From contig CM035171.1 of assembly GCA_020205615.1 (NCBI GenBank), forward strand, positions 6,003,601 through 6,067,600: a DNA stretch of 64,000 bases, written 5' to 3'. The translations under genes and the position numbers were made by a program. Positions 10,370-22,361 of the stretch are shown piece by piece. Numbering within the stretch: the stretch's first letter is position 1; each line of letters opens with the position of its first letter. Under the pieces are notes generated by a model. The model saw only the letters and a program-made list of their open reading frames with translations. It ran no database searches and had not been told where the DNA came from. Origin of the DNA: Panax quinquefolius. Its lineage: Eukaryota > Streptophyta > Magnoliopsida > Apiales > Araliaceae.

Positions 10370-10647
10370 TCAAGCCATGAAGTCATTCGTTTATTACGGA
10401 TGTCAAATTTTCTTAGTCCATGTTATGGATTTGAATAAAGACACGTCGATTTGAATAATATTCTGTTGTTATTGATTTTTTCTGGCGTATTTCTGAAGAA
10501 TTTCTTGGCTTACTCCCAAAGCACGATATTAAATTTTGTATCGACTTTGAACCCCGGTCTGACAAACTCATTTCTAAAATCTCATATCGAATGGCTCTAT
10601 TGAACTTGAGGAGTTAAAAATTCAACTATAAAATTTGGTACACGAGC
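10370..10647 (+). pseudogene. pol: protease-RT linker and RT N-end
   Basis: Matches E6 48470-48700 in order: the GGATGTCAAATTTTCTTAGT stretch, then GAATTTCTTGGCTTACTCCC and the FCIDFEP segment, and CTCATATCGAATGGCTC before GAACTTGAGGAGTTAAAA. RT homology then ends and the S module begins. Confidence 0.65.
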
Positions 10648-10785
10648 CTTTATCTTGTGACTTCCTTTGTGGAATTCACCTAAGCCGAGACTCTCTGTAG
10701 GGGCGTCATATTAAATGCGATAGTAAAGCGATAGGTGTCATTGTGACGTCTTATCCAAGATTGGGATATGAGTCGCGATTGAGAA
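10648..10785 (+). repeat. S module, copy 4, in place of the RT core
   Basis: Contains GACTTCCTTTGTGGAATTC, AAGCCGAGACTCTCTGTAGG and GATAGGTGTCATTGTGACGT. It lies between the RT N-end and the RT C-end, where E6 has about 600 bp with the catalytic FIDDIL motif. E5 and E7 share the same arrangement. Confidence 0.65.
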
Positions 10786-11060
10786 GCAACCTAAGTCGAT
10801 TATCGAAATACGTAGCTTTCTAGGCTTAGTTGGTTATTATCGGAGATTCGTTGAAGGATATTCTCGAATCATTATTCCGATTAACTCAATGACTCGTAGA
10901 GATACAAAATTACGTATGGAAGCGAGGAATGCGAGAAGATTTTCCAAGAGATCAAGAAGCGACTCATTTCGCACATATTCTAACCATACCATCTTGGAAA
11001 AGCGAGCGTGGTAGTGACGCGTTGAGTAGAAGATCATATCTTGAGGAACGAGCGAGTGCG
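10786..11060 (+). pseudogene. pol: RT C-end and RNase H end
   Basis: GTAGCTTTCTAGGCTTAGTT with GGTTATTATCGGAGATTCGT reads SFLGLVGYYRRF, the end of gypsy RT. After about 60 codons the sequence jumps to GGAAAAGCGAGCGTGGTAG and GACGCGTTGAGTAGAAGATC (GKASVV-DALSRR), the end of RNase H. The DHKSL core of RNase H seen in E6 is missing. Confidence 0.7.
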
Positions 11061-11089
11061 ATGATGTCAAGTATCTTAGCATAGAGCCA

Positions 11090-12050
11090 ACTTTAATAGA
11101 AAAAGTTAAGGTTGCTCGAGCCACTGGCTTCGGGTGATGCGTATGAAGAAGAAAGTACTGAAGGAGCTATTAGGAGGCGAGAATTGATGAAGAAGGAATA
11201 CTTGAGTCCACTCTAGACTTTGTGTTCCTAACGACTCGATTTGAAGTACAAGATTATGATGGAGGCACACAATCGCCATTTGCAATCCATCTGGAAGTAC
11301 TAAAATGTATCGTGATCTTGACATACATTTTGGTGGAACAATATGAAGAGAGAGATTGCAAAGTTTATCTCGATGTGTTTAACTTGCCAACGTGTAAAGG
11401 CGGAGCATCTTGTACCTAAGGGTCCGTTGCAACCACTTGAGATTTTGAAATGGAAGTGGGAACACATTACCACAATTTCATTACTAATCTTCCTGCGGTT
11501 TCTCGAAGGCATCAATGCTATTTGGGTTATTGTTGATAGATTAACCAAGTCTGCTCATTTCTTACCGATACGAGAGACTTATTCCCTTGAACGTCTTTCT
11601 CGTATGTGCGTAAATGAGATTGTGAGATTGCATGGCATGCCAAGATCCATAGTTTTAGATCGTGACCAAAGATTCACTTCATGATTTTGGGTTAGTTTGT
11701 AGAAAAGCTATGGGCGCGAATTTACTGATTGATTTGGCATACCATCCTCAAACGGATGAAGCAATCGAAAAGGACTACTCAAACTCTTGAAGATATATTA
11801 AAACTCGTGTCCTAGATTTCAAAGGAAGTTGGGATAAGTACTTGCCATTGGTGGAATTCTCATACAACAATAATTATTAAACAAATATAGGCATGGTTCC
11901 ATTCGAAGCATTATATGGACAAAAATGTCGTTCTCCAATATGTTGGGATGAGGTGGGTGAAACAACATTGTTGGGACCCGAAAGTTAATGACGTATGACT
12001 AATGATTCGACAACGTATACAAGCGGCACAAGATCGACAAAAGAGTTATG
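11090..12050 (+). pseudogene. pol: integrase, partly readable
   Basis: Integrase would insert element DNA. An unbroken stretch 11343-11684 begins MKREIAKFISMCLTCQRVK (C-x2-C of the HHCC zinc domain), then WKWEHIT and AIWVIVDRLTKSAHFLPIRE, and VLDRDQRFTS with the second catalytic Asp. The first catalytic Asp, expected after HIT, is not there (HITTIS in place of HITMD). The third region is shifted (CATCCTCAAACGGATGAAGC, 11742). Several indels follow. Confidence 0.85.
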
Positions 12051-12545
12051 CGAATCTTCATCGAAAAGGGCGTGGAATTTAGTGTAGGGGATCATGTATT
12101 GTTGCGAGTTGCTCCATGGAAGGGAGTTATAAGATTTGGGAAGAGAGAAAGCTCAATCCACGATTTATCGGTCCATTTCAAATTCTTGACCGAAGTAGGA
12201 AATGTAGCCTATAGACTTGCGTTACCTCAAAGTATGTCTCGTGTTCATAATGTGTTTCACATATCCGTACTTAAGTAAATATGTGAAAGACCCGAACGAC
12301 GTTATTGAGTTAGAACCCGATTTAGAGATAGCCAGAAGACTTAACGTATGAGGAGGTACTATCAAGATTTTGGATAGGAAGGAGCATGTCCCTCGCTACA
12401 TGAAAGTTATACCACAAGTTAAAGTTTTATGGAGGAATCATGCTTTATAGAGGAAATGACACGGGAATTGGAAACGAAAATGAAAGCGAGGTATCCTCAC
12501 CTTTTGAAACACACTGCAGTACGTCACGTCAATTTCGAGGACGAA
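12051..12545 (+). pseudogene. pol: integrase C-terminus and chromodomain-type tail
   Basis: Open stretch 12048-12278 reads GVEFSVGDHVLLRVAPWKG, then NVAYRLALPQSMSRVHNVFH, the usual integrase C-terminus of Tekay/Del-like plant chromoviruses. Downstream, broken pieces match the DLTYEE, ILDRK and LWRNH motifs of the tail (12330-12440). The Pol stop would fall near 12540. Confidence 0.82.
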
Positions 12546-12550
12546 ATTTC

Positions 12551-12564
12551 ATAAGGAGGGAGGT
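12551..12564 (+). other. polypurine tract of E3
   Basis: ATAAGGAGGGAGGT immediately before the 3' LTR. Confidence 0.8.
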
Positions 12565-15388
12565 TGTAAGACCGAAATTTTTTAAATAAAAGGAATTTCC
12601 TTTATTTTGAAATAGTAAGGGTTGATTTGATTAATGTGGATAGTTAAGGGTTAAATACGCAAATATTTCAAAATAAGCAAGTGGTTATAAAATATTCATT
12701 GTTGTTTGGGAATATTCGTTTGGTCGTGGAATATTAAATCATTTGTCGGAGAATATTAAATGCGACGACGGTAGCGACCATGTGTGGGCCCATAACTAGA
12801 AAGTGATTGGATGAAGAAAGCGACAAATATAAGTTGTTTTTAAATAACAGCGTAGTTATTCTGAATAATCTTCGTTGGAATACCCGGTGGTTAAAAACAC
12901 ACTAATACGCCGTTGTTGAGCGATAGCACGCAGTATTGCACCAATTATTGATTCTTACGTGAAGGCACTACTCGATAATGGTTACTGATAATTCTTTATT
13001 CATATATTTTATTGAGTTAATAATTGCTTGCGTTGATATTTTATATTCTTTGTTGTTTCATAATTGTCATTACACAAGATATCTTTCATTATCGAAGCAA
13101 TAATTCATATTATCTGAATAATATTATTAGATAACATTATTGGCAATGTCTAGAAAGTTACATCTAAGGAGAGGTTTGGTCATCTAATTGCGGCATGATG
13201 AAGAAATTCTTATTGAAAGCCCCCTTCACTGAAGCGCTGGTTGTCAATATTGTGATTCTCAGTAATATTATTTGTGAATAATTAATTATTGATTTATATG
13301 ATGAGGAAAATATTGATTTTATGTGGATATAGATGGAGAAAATTTTAAAATGACAATTGTTGAAAATTAATATTTTATCTTTTACGATAAAATAATTCAT
13401 TTAAATATATTATTTTAATAATATATTAACGGTGATATTTTACAATGAATGTGGGATATATGAGTATATGAGGAGGAAGAGTATTTTGTGGCATTAAATG
13501 TTTAACACATGTTTTGTGTGTTGGTGGACACAATTATTGACCGAAATTTGATTATAGCCTGTAAAATCGCCCGTTTGTGGATTTCGGTCGATTTTTATTT
13601 GGAATTTGGAAAAACTTTCTTCTGCAAAGTTGTAGAGAATTGAATTTCCTATAAAAACTCATGAGATTCGATTTTTCTGATGAAAGGGCTATTTATTATG
13701 AATTATTGAAGTTAGAAACTCAAAATAATTGATTTTTGGGAGTTTAAATTATTTTTGTTAAGAAAAACGTTTTTGTATTTTTTGGACATCATTAACATGT
13801 GTGGCTGGTGTTTTGACCAAAAGGTGGGCTAAGGAAAATTTGTATAATTATATTAATATTATATTAAATTTTACTGCTTTGGTGTTAAAGCGTTTTCCTA
13901 TAAATAGGGTCTTGGGTTAGAATTGAAAATCACACCGGCCCCAAGTTTTCTCTCTATTTCTCTCGATATTTTGGCGTATTCTTGTGAGTATTTTGAGTAT
14001 ACTTTGAGTATTGCTAGGCGGTGCAAGTTCCTTCAAACCTATACATTATTCTAAATAAATCTTGATCTTTCGAGGTAAGGGATATTATTTTTTTTTAATG
14101 ATATTATTTCTTCAATATCATTATCTTTGAAATGTTGATCTGAAGTTTTTATCAAATTTGGAACTTTTTCATGTCTGAGGTTACTTATTCATGGGTTCTT
14201 ATTCATGAGTTACTATTCACGAGATTCTTATTCATGAGTTCTTATTCACGAGTTCTTATTCACGAGTACTATTCATGAAGCGTGAAGATGTTTTTTGTGG
14301 AATTTCTATCTTTTGGTGTGAGTTACTATTCACGATATCTGGCCTTATTCACGATATCTGACCTTTATTCACGTATCGGACTATTCATAGAAAAATAAAA
14401 TTTCTTCTTTTAGTCCAAAACATCTATTCGGATACTAACTCTGATTGTATCCATGTTTTGATCATTCTTGAATTTTACACCACTATGATTATTTTTGAGG
14501 TATTTTTGGGCGTGGATAAAACCAAGTACTGAATCCTTAATCCTTAATCCTTGTCATTTTGTTTCAATTGGATTCGTTTCTTTAAAATATTTTTCATCAT
14601 CCTCGGTCTTAAATGATGATATTATTGAATATCTTTGGCACCTGTAGTGCAAAGATGAATGATTTCTGAAGAATATCTTTGGCTTTGTAGTGCAAAGATG
14701 AGCAGTGTTTAAATGAACATGACCGATCGATGAATATCTTTGGCTGTGGTGCAAAGATGAGCAGTGTTGAGATGAACATGACCGATTGATGAATATCTTT
14801 GGCACATAGTGCAAAGATGAATATTTGATTTGAGATGAATATTGATTGATGTTACGAGGATAAAATATTGATGATGGATTTTATTAAATTCATAGATTAT
14901 AGTAGAATTCATTCTCTACGTAACTCTTCTATATGAATTATTATTTCCATTGCGAATATTGATCTGAAACTTGTTGTACATTGTATTCTATCGATTTTTC
15001 CTGTTGAAGACTAACGATAATTTGTTGTATATTATCTTAGTCATAATATTCTTTATTGGGCTAGTTGAGCTCACCCTTTTCCTTGTTGTTCCATTTTTCT
15101 TCTCGGGAGGCGAGAATGTAGCGAGTACTAGTCGGGAGTATGGAATGAAGGTTCTAGAGAGAGTTGTTTAGTAGTCCTCACCATTTTGTAAAATAATGAA
15201 TCAATAATTATGATGGGGATTTATTTGCATGTGGATATTATCTGAAGACAATATTATATTTAAACTCACATTATATATTGTCGTATTTCACATGACATTT
15301 GTATTATTGAAGTTGTAGTTTGCTTTTTGTACCATGTATTTGGCGACTTCGAAATGGGTGTTGTGTATACCTATTTTGGGGCGTCACA
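12565..15388 (+). repeat. E3 3' LTR (family A)
   Basis: TGTAAGACCGAAA to GGGGCGTCACA, collinear with the 5' LTR over its full length. TATA box at 13899, GAG/GTAAGG donor-like site with GT at 14075-14076, TATTCACGAGTT array at 14170-14390, hairpin array at 14630-14822. U3 is AT-rich (12600-13880). Confidence 0.88.
13899..13906 (+). promoter_or_regulatory. LTR TATA box (E3 3' LTR)
   Basis: TATAAATA in TTTCCTATAAATAGGGTC. Confidence 0.65.
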
Positions 15389-15597
15389 ACAATTAACAAT
15401 TTTAAAAAACACGGTGGCCAATTTTTTTGTAATGAGGTTAATAGGAGAGAAACGTCTACGTCGTAACCATTAGTGCGACTTAATCTGTGCGGTTGGTCGG
15501 TTTTTGACTAAATGGAGGCTGCCAATGATAAAAGAAAGACCGGTGACGTCACTTGGATACAAGTTTGTTTGGAAAAAAATTTACTTCTATATAAAAA

Positions 15598-16240
15598 TGT
15601 GACGTCATTGCATACTTTGTCACTAAATAAAAGAATTTATGACGAACCAGTGTTGACACTTATCCACTTGTCTAATTAGTGACGCATTATTATCTCGTCA
15701 TATAAAATTGGTATTTGTAACAATAAAAATTGTCATAATTTATTAATTTTTCGTCTTTACAAAATTTGCTTCCAAAATTTCTTAATTTTTTTTACCTCCA
15801 AATAAAATTGTGACGATATTACGTATTTTGTCACTAAATATAAGAATTTAATATGAAACCATTTTTGTCACTTATCCACTCATCTAATTAGTGGCGAACT
15901 ATTATCTCATCATATAAAATTGGTATTTATGACAATACAAATTGTCATAAATTATTATTTTTTCTTCTTTAAAAAATTTAACTCCAAAATTTTTCAGAAA
16001 ATTTTTGCCTCCAAATAAGATTGTGACGATATTACATACTTTGTCACTAAATATAAGAATTTATGACAAACCATTTTTATTACTTATCCACTCATCTAAT
16101 TAATGACAAACTATTTTTTCGTCATATAAAATTGGTATTTATGACAATACAAATTGTCATAAATTAGTAGTTTTTCGTCTTTAAAAAATTTCCCTCCAAA
16201 AATAATTTTGCCTACAAATAAAATTGTGATGAATTTGTAT
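15598..16240. repeat. ~210 bp tandem repeats in CACTA subterminal region
   Basis: Units begin TGTGACG at 15598, 15809 and 16022, with a partial unit at 16225 (periods 211, 213, 203). Each contains TTTGTCACTAAATA, CTTATCCACT-ATCTAATTA, CGTCATATAAAATTGGTATT and ACAAATTGTCATAA. Confidence 0.85.
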
Positions 16241-16624
16241 TTGGTGTCACTAAATATGAACATTAGTGACGAAAACACATTGTCACTAAATTTTACAAAT
16301 AATTAATGACAAACTATTATATTGTCATCGAAAGAAATATTTAATGACAATAAATATTGTCATCAATTATTACAAAATGTCACTAAAAAGTTTTCCTCCA
16401 AAATATTGGTGCGAAATTCTACCTCCAAAATAACTTGTGACAAAATTTTCTTAATCGTCATCAAATGTGTAAATTAGTGACGATATAAATGATTAATAGT
16501 AACAAAATTAAAGGTCGTTACAAAAACAAAAGTTTTAGTGACGATTATGAATTTCGTAATTATTAATTAACAAATTGTGACAAAATTTTGTGCGTGGCAA
16601 AAAAAATCATCATAAAATATGTGA

Positions 16625-16636
16625 TTTCTTGTAGTG
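16625..16636. repeat. CACTA terminal inverted repeat (right end)
   Basis: TTTCTTGTAGTG; bases 16637 onwards (TGTCC) are a different sequence type. Confidence 0.8.
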
Positions 16637-17083
16637 TGTCCTATTTCAACTGCTATCCATTCTTTCTTGACTAACTCCTCGGGATCAAGAGCCCTCGGAT
16701 GCCCGCTTGATATCTTCAAAAAGATTTCGATCTCGACATATAGCTCTCACACGGTCGGTAAAGTATGAGCAGGTTGGATGACTCGATGGTATGTTGGAAG
16801 ACCGGGTGGCACAGAGTCGTGAGCCGAGCCATCGAAGGATGGGCGTCGTCGTTGTCCTTGACCTTTAATGTAGTTCTTCTTCACATGAGATAGCCTACTC
16901 TCTCACATCTCTTGATAAATAGTGGACGTGGAGTGCTTTTAGGATAAATACTTCATTCAATAAGCGCTTATAAGTATAATGTCGTCATGTTAACAATTAA
17001 ATAGTTAAAAATAAATTACGTAAGCATTGATAAACAAGATCAAGTTGTTAAAACTTATTGCCGCTATCTGGATAGCATCAGGT
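16637..17083 (-). pseudogene. possible transposon-gene exon, unassigned
   Basis: Less AT-rich than its surroundings (16640-16870). On the minus strand two readable stretches occur: PPGLPTYHRVIQPAHTLP and LDPEELVKKEWIAVEIGH, in different frames, the second ending at the CACTA terminus. I recognise no family. It lies between the CACTA end and the solo LTR and probably joins 19771-20290 if the LTR is removed. It could equally be a host gene fragment. Confidence 0.35.
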
Positions 17084-19770
17084 TGTAAGACCCCAACTTA
17101 TTATTAATGAAATTTAATTTTCTCTATTTATTATTTTGAAATAGTAAGGGTTGATTTGATTAATGTGGATAGTTAGGGGTAAAATACGCAAATATTTCAA
17201 AATAAGCAAGTGGTTATAAAATATTCATTGTTGTATTAGGAGAATATTCGTTTGGTGCGTGGAATATTAAATGCTTTAATCGGGAATATTAAATGCTGAC
17301 GCAAGCTGACCATGTGTTGGGCCCCATAACCAGCGATTGGATGAAGAAAACGACAAATATAAGTTGTTTAAAAATAACGGTGTAGTTGTTCACAAGATTA
17401 ATCTTTAAAAATACTTTATGTGGTTAAAATCTGAAGAAGACACTGGCACGATATTGCACGAATTATTGATTCTTACGTGAAGGCACTACTCAATAATGGT
17501 TACTGATAATTCTTTATTCAATATTTTATTGATTTAATAATTCTGCGTTGATATTTTATATTCTTGTTGTTTGATAATTGTCATTACACAATTTTTCATT
17601 ATCGAGCTAATAATTCATATTATCCTAATAATATTATTAGATAACATTATTGGCAATGTCTAGAAAGTTACGTCTAAGGAGAGGTTTGGTCACCTAATTG
17701 CATGGCCAGTAAGGAGAAATTCTTATTGAAAGCCCCTCTTCCTTGAACTGCACGGTTGTCGATATTGTGATTTTGTAATATTATTTGTGAATAATTAATT
17801 ATTGATTCATATGATAAGGAAAATATTGATTTTATGTGGATATAGATGGAGAAAATTTTTAATGTGACAATTGTTGAAAATTAAAATTTTATCTTTTCCG
17901 ATAAAATAATTTATTTAAATATATTATTATATTATAATAATATAATAATGGTGATATTTTACAACGAATGTAGGATATATGAGTATATGAGGAGGAAGAG
18001 TATTTTTGTTGCAATAAATATTTAAAACATGTTAAACATGTCTCTGCGGACCCCATTTATTGATTTGAAATTTGATTATAGCGTAAATAAAATCGCCTGC
18101 GTTTATGGATTTCGGTCAATTTACTTTGGAATTCGGAAAAATTTTCTTACGAAAAGTTGTAGAGAATTGAATTTCCTATAAAAACTCACGAGATTTAAAT
18201 TTTCTGATAAAAGGGCTATTTATTATGAATTATTGAAGTTAGAAGTTAAAATAATTAATTTTTGGGAGTTTTAGTTAATTATTTTGAGAAAAACGTTTTT
18301 TGCAACTAAGTTGGCCTCACATGTGATTCAAATGGGCTGAGATCAGTTGTCTAAGGTGGGCTAAAGAAAATGTGAAAAATATATTAATATTATATTCAAT
18401 TTTCTACTTTGGTGTTACAAGCATTTTCCTATAAATAGGGTGCTTAGGTTAGAATTGAAAAACACACCGGCAAGTTTCTCTCTATTTCTCTCTCGATATA
18501 TTGAAGCATTCTTGTGAGTATACTTTGAGTATTGTTAGGCGGTGCGAAGTTCCTTGAAAGACTATACCGATATTCCGGTAGAAGTAATCTAATCTTTCGA
18601 GGTAAGGGATGTTATTTTCTTCTCAAATGATATTATTTCTTCATATCATTATCTTTGAAATATTGGTTGAAACTTTTTATCAAATTTGGAACTTTTCCAT
18701 GTCGGGGTTACTTATTCATGATTCTTATTCATGAGTTCTTATTCACGAGTTCTTATTCACGAGTACTATTAAGTGAAGCGTGAAGATGTTTTTTGGGAAA
18801 TTTCTATCTTTTGGTGTCCTGAGTTACTATTCACGTACTCTGACACTATTCACCTTAAAAATAAAATTTCTTCTTTTGTCCAAAATATCTATTTTGGATA
18901 CTAACTGATTGTATCCATGTTTTGATCATTCTTGAATTTTACACCACTATGATTATTTTTGAGGTATTTTGAACATGGATAAAACAAAGTACGAATCCTT
19001 AATCCTTAATCCTTGTCATTTTGTTTCACCGGATTCGTTTCTTTAAAAATATTTTTCATCATCCTCGGTCTTAAATGATGATATTATTGAATATCTTTGG
19101 CTTTGTAGTGCAGATGAATGATTTCTGAAGAATATCTTTGGCCGTAAGCGCAAAGATGAGCAAGTGTTTAGATAATATGACCAATCGATGAATATCTTTG
19201 GCTGTAGTGCAAAGATGAATATTTGATTCCGGATGTATATTGATTGATGTTCTGAGGGATAAAAGATGAGCGATGAACTTTTAAATTTATACATAGAAGA
19301 TAGTAGTTTGCATTCTCTACTTAACTCTTACAATGAATTATTATTTCATTGCGAATATTGATTTAAAATTTGTTGTCTATTGTATTTTATTAGATTTTTC
19401 CTGTTGAAGACTAACGGTAATTTGTTGTATATTATCTTAGTCATAATATTCTTTCTTGGGCTAGTTGAGCTCACCCTTTTCCTTTTTGTTCCATTTTTCT
19501 TCTCGGAGGCGAGAATATAAGCTAGAAATGCGTAGTCTGGGGTATGGAATGAAGGTTCTAGAGAGAGTTGTTTAGTAGTCCTCACCATTTTGTAAAATAA
19601 TGTATCAATAAATGTGATGAGGATTTATTTGAGTATAGATATTGTCTAGAAGATAATATTTGTATTCAAACTCACAGTTTTATTGTTGTAATAATAAAGT
19701 TGTAGTTGTTTTTGTACCATGTATTGATAACTCAGAATGGATAATGTATACCTATTTTGGGGGCGTCACA
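17084..19770 (+). mobile_element. solo family-A LTR
   Basis: Full LTR from TGTAAGACCCCAACTT to GGGGGCGTCACA with no gag-pol on either side. TATA box at 18430, donor-like GAG/GTAAGG with GT at 18602-18603, TATTCACGAGTT array at 18705-18860, hairpin array at 19090-19225. The flanks share AGG (CAGGT before, TAGGC after), at best a decayed target duplication. Solo LTRs come from recombination between the two LTRs of one element. Confidence 0.85.
18430..18437 (+). promoter_or_regulatory. LTR TATA box (solo LTR)
   Basis: TATAAATA in TTCCTATAAATAGGGTGC. Confidence 0.6.
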
Positions 19771-20290
19771 TAGGCAGACCATCACCGGTGGCCACGTACA
19801 CATCCAGCCAATGGATATGTGTACCTTGAGATTGAGACTCCTATACAAAAAATAACACAATATTACTAAGTAAAAATGTGATATATTTTCTAGAATTCAT
19901 GATTGTAAACATATTAAAACTTGTAAATATTACCTCGGCAAAGATATCTGCCAGAATCGTGAAATCTCGCCGCCCTTGTATGTCCTTTTAGCCTTTTAAG
20001 CCATCGAATTTTGAGGATCTGTTGGTGGAAGCGGGTCTTTTCGTCTTTTCACCCTCCTCACTCTATTGGGCACATCTCAAATTTCATATGGATCGGGTGC
20101 ACCACAGAGGGCTATGCTTTGCGTGAATATAATCCTCTCCTCACGCACGGATGGTCGATCTCGACATTGTGAAGGGCTTTTTTCTTTCTTTGTTCAAATT
20201 GTCTTTAGTGCGGACCGCATGCACTTCTCGCTAGAATAATGTCTCAGATTACCAAGCTGCGGCGTCCTCCCATCTATACTGCTTTACGCA
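19771..20290 (-). pseudogene. possible downstream exons of a CACTA gene
   Basis: Minus strand. About 19935-20280 is GC-richer than its flanks and has a readable end PPTDPQNSMA, one stop, then KAKRTYKGGEISRFWQISLP. The upstream part is frameshifted. An AT-rich stretch (19860-19930) looks like an intron. It follows the TNP2 remains in transcriptional order, so it may be a second CACTA protein; no family is recognised with confidence. Confidence 0.35.
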
Positions 20291-20389
20291 AATAAGACAA
20301 CAATAATAACATTACTAAACAATTATCCTTTGAATATTATATTATCTCATAATTAAAAAAACATACACGAAATTCACCAAAACAACATC

Positions 20390-20645
20390 CTTGTAAGGCG
20401 ATAGGTGTGCCCTTGTCACGACAACTCTACGATTTCCTCCAACTCCCCATAAAAGGCACGACTAAGCTCATTGTAATAATCTCCTCGACACACACTCCGA
20501 GTTCGTTGTTCTTTTACCGCTACCCATATGCCTTTGTGTGAAATTCACAACCATTTATTTTGTAACCATTCATGGTGACTTGGTCTCTGTGCGGTCCCAT
20601 AGATAGGACTTGTACATTAAGCGGAATCGTTGATCCTCAACAAAG
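20390..20645 (-). pseudogene. TNP2-type transposase, DUF4216-like domain
   Basis: In three minus-strand frames the order is VTMNGYKINGCEFHTKAYG, then KNNELGVCV, then GDYYNELSRAFYGELEEI. This matches the plant CACTA DUF4216 pattern (NGY-FHT, N-GV, YYG-L-EIIEL). It follows the DUF4218-like end in the correct order. Frameshifts and a stop after EIVELS show it is broken or has lost small indels. Confidence 0.65.
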
Positions 20646-20646
20646 C

Positions 20647-21067
20647 CTACAAAAACTCCATCTTATTAAATGAAGTCATAGTTAACATGGAGTATATATA
20701 TTCTATGTGCTTAAAAATTGAACTTACTTTGTCCTTTAGCCAAAGTGTAAATTTTTTATCACGATTGATTTGAATATCTTTATCAGTTATACCGGGATGC
20801 TTCACTTTTAACTCGTCATCGTACAATCTATACATGTTATAAACATTAACATATTGGAATAAATATTCAACTTAAAGATAAATTATCAAGTTTACATGTG
20901 TACCTCACAAATTCGTCAATCTCCTCGCAATTGAGAAGAATGTAAGTATGTGCAGCATGTAATTCTTGCTCAGAGAGGAATATGCGTTTCCCTTTAAGCA
21001 TACTTGTAAGCATATGACTAGAGCATACTAGCCAAGAAGCATATGACTTGAGCATACTAAGAAGCAC
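20647..21067 (-). pseudogene. TNP2-type transposase, C-terminal part of DUF4218-like region
   Basis: Two minus-strand open stretches. 21067-20867 contains SEQELHAAHTYILLNCEE, resembling the L-EQAH-YVL-NCEE motif near the end of CACTA transposases. 20835-20647 reads DDELKVKHPGITDKDIQ and KKFTLWLKDKV, resembling the following K--P--T---I----F--WL segment. The catalytic transposase domain, expected upstream (above 21070), is not recognised. The 31 bp between them may be an indel zone or small intron. Confidence 0.65.
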
Positions 21068-21190
21068 CTGAAAAGAGCTCGTTAATATTATAAATGTTCA
21101 CAACTACCCTAATTAATAAAAAATTTCGCCAGAGTCTCCTTTATAATATGGATCAGCCACGTACACGTGGCATGTATATATGGTCATTTC

Positions 21191-21849
21191 TAGGCACCCA
21201 AGACACAAACCAAGAGAAAATATACAAATTCTCAATATAATAAGACCAAAACAATAACGATTGAATACAAATTAAAGCAGTAAAAAGTTCATGAGTATAC
21301 TTATCTCTTAGTTCTTTAACTTCAGAGTATGATATTGCTTTTGTTCAATAATATCTTTATGGATTCGGTGAGAAACTAAGCATGTATTACTTAGTTTATT
21401 TTAGCGGTGAATATCTAACGAAATTGAAGTTGGTTTATTTTAGCAATGGAAAACTTCCTAATGGATTGATCTAAAGAATGAACTACAATCTTCATAGTGT
21501 CTAGCTTGGATAGCTTGGATATATTAGTAATTATATTCTATTATTTTTATTTTATTTAGCAATGGAACTAAGTAAATGTTATGTAGTTATATTTTATTTT
21601 AATTTAATTATATATATAATCATATTATATTTAATATGATATTATAATTTAATTTATATTATATTTATATGATATTATATTTTAATTTTATTATATTACC
21701 ACCATCATATTTGCATATGGGTTTTGTTTGGATGGTAAAGCTTCAAGTCAATTTGTCAAGGTATCTTTTCAAAATAGATATGGTTCACCTGTTGCTCTAA
21801 TTTTGTATATGATAGTTATTGGAACAATTACATATTATATTACATTTTT
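21191..21849. other. AT-rich stretch without recognised features
   Basis: Strongly AT-rich, including alternating TATA/AATT runs (21590-21700). No coding or repeat structure with a name is seen. Confidence 0.5.
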
Positions 21850-22063
21850 AAAATAATTACAACAATAGTTCACTAATAAAATATTTACATAATTAATACA
21901 CTTTTATATTTATTTACAATATTAGTGCAATTAGGATTCCTTAATTTAGGGGATTAATATTGATTTACTTATTTAATTAAGTAATTAATAAGTAAATTAT
22001 ATAACACACCTTCTCTTTCCTTAATAAAAATCACGCTTTCCTTTCGTCTTGTCGGTCTTCTCC

Positions 22064-22285
22064 TCCTCCTCCACCATTAATAAATCCACTTGTTAACGCC
22101 ATCATCCGCCTCCTCCACCATTAACGTCCTTCTCCTCCGTCCTCCTCCACCATTAACGCCATCCTCCACCATTAACCTAGACAGTCCCCATCCTCCGCCC
22201 TCCTCCACCATTAACGCCCTTCTCCTCCACCCTTCTCCTCCGCCATCCTCCACCATTAACGTCATCCTCAACCATTAACCTAGAC
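22064..22285. repeat. minisatellite (TCCTCCACCATTAACG type)
   Basis: About ten degenerate copies of CCTCCACCATTAACGCC. It produces open frames on both strands (22077-22383) that should not be taken as genes. Confidence 0.85.
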
Positions 22286-22361
22286 AGTCCCAACTTGTTA
22301 ACGTCATTCTCCACCTGCGATTTTTTTATAAAATACGATTCTTTGCGATTTTTTATAAATA

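Larger units (their letters stand above)
5572..15388 (+). mobile_element. E3: Ty3/gypsy element with two family-A LTRs
   Basis: 5' LTR 5572-8423, primer site, gag, protease, RT N-end, S module in place of the RT core, RNase H end, integrase, chromodomain tail, polypurine tract, 3' LTR 12565-15388. LTRs start TGTAA and end GGCGTCACA (TG...CA). Flanks (AAGCT before, ACAAT after) show no convincing 5-bp duplication. The RT deletion makes it non-autonomous even without the frameshifts. Confidence 0.9.
15389..16636. mobile_element. right-hand end of a CACTA (En/Spm) transposon
   Basis: The right boundary TTTCTTGTAGTG (16625-16636) is the reverse complement of the plant CACTA terminus CACTACAAGAAA. 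The DNA inside it is dense in GTGACGA/TCGTCAC-like motifs in both orientations, typical of CACTA subterminal regions that bind transposase. No left terminus is visible; the left part may have been lost or displaced at E3. No coding sequence. Confidence 0.75.

Noticed and set aside
5566..15393. Target-site duplication around E3
   Set aside because: AAGCT against ACAAT do not match; errors or later change may hide it.
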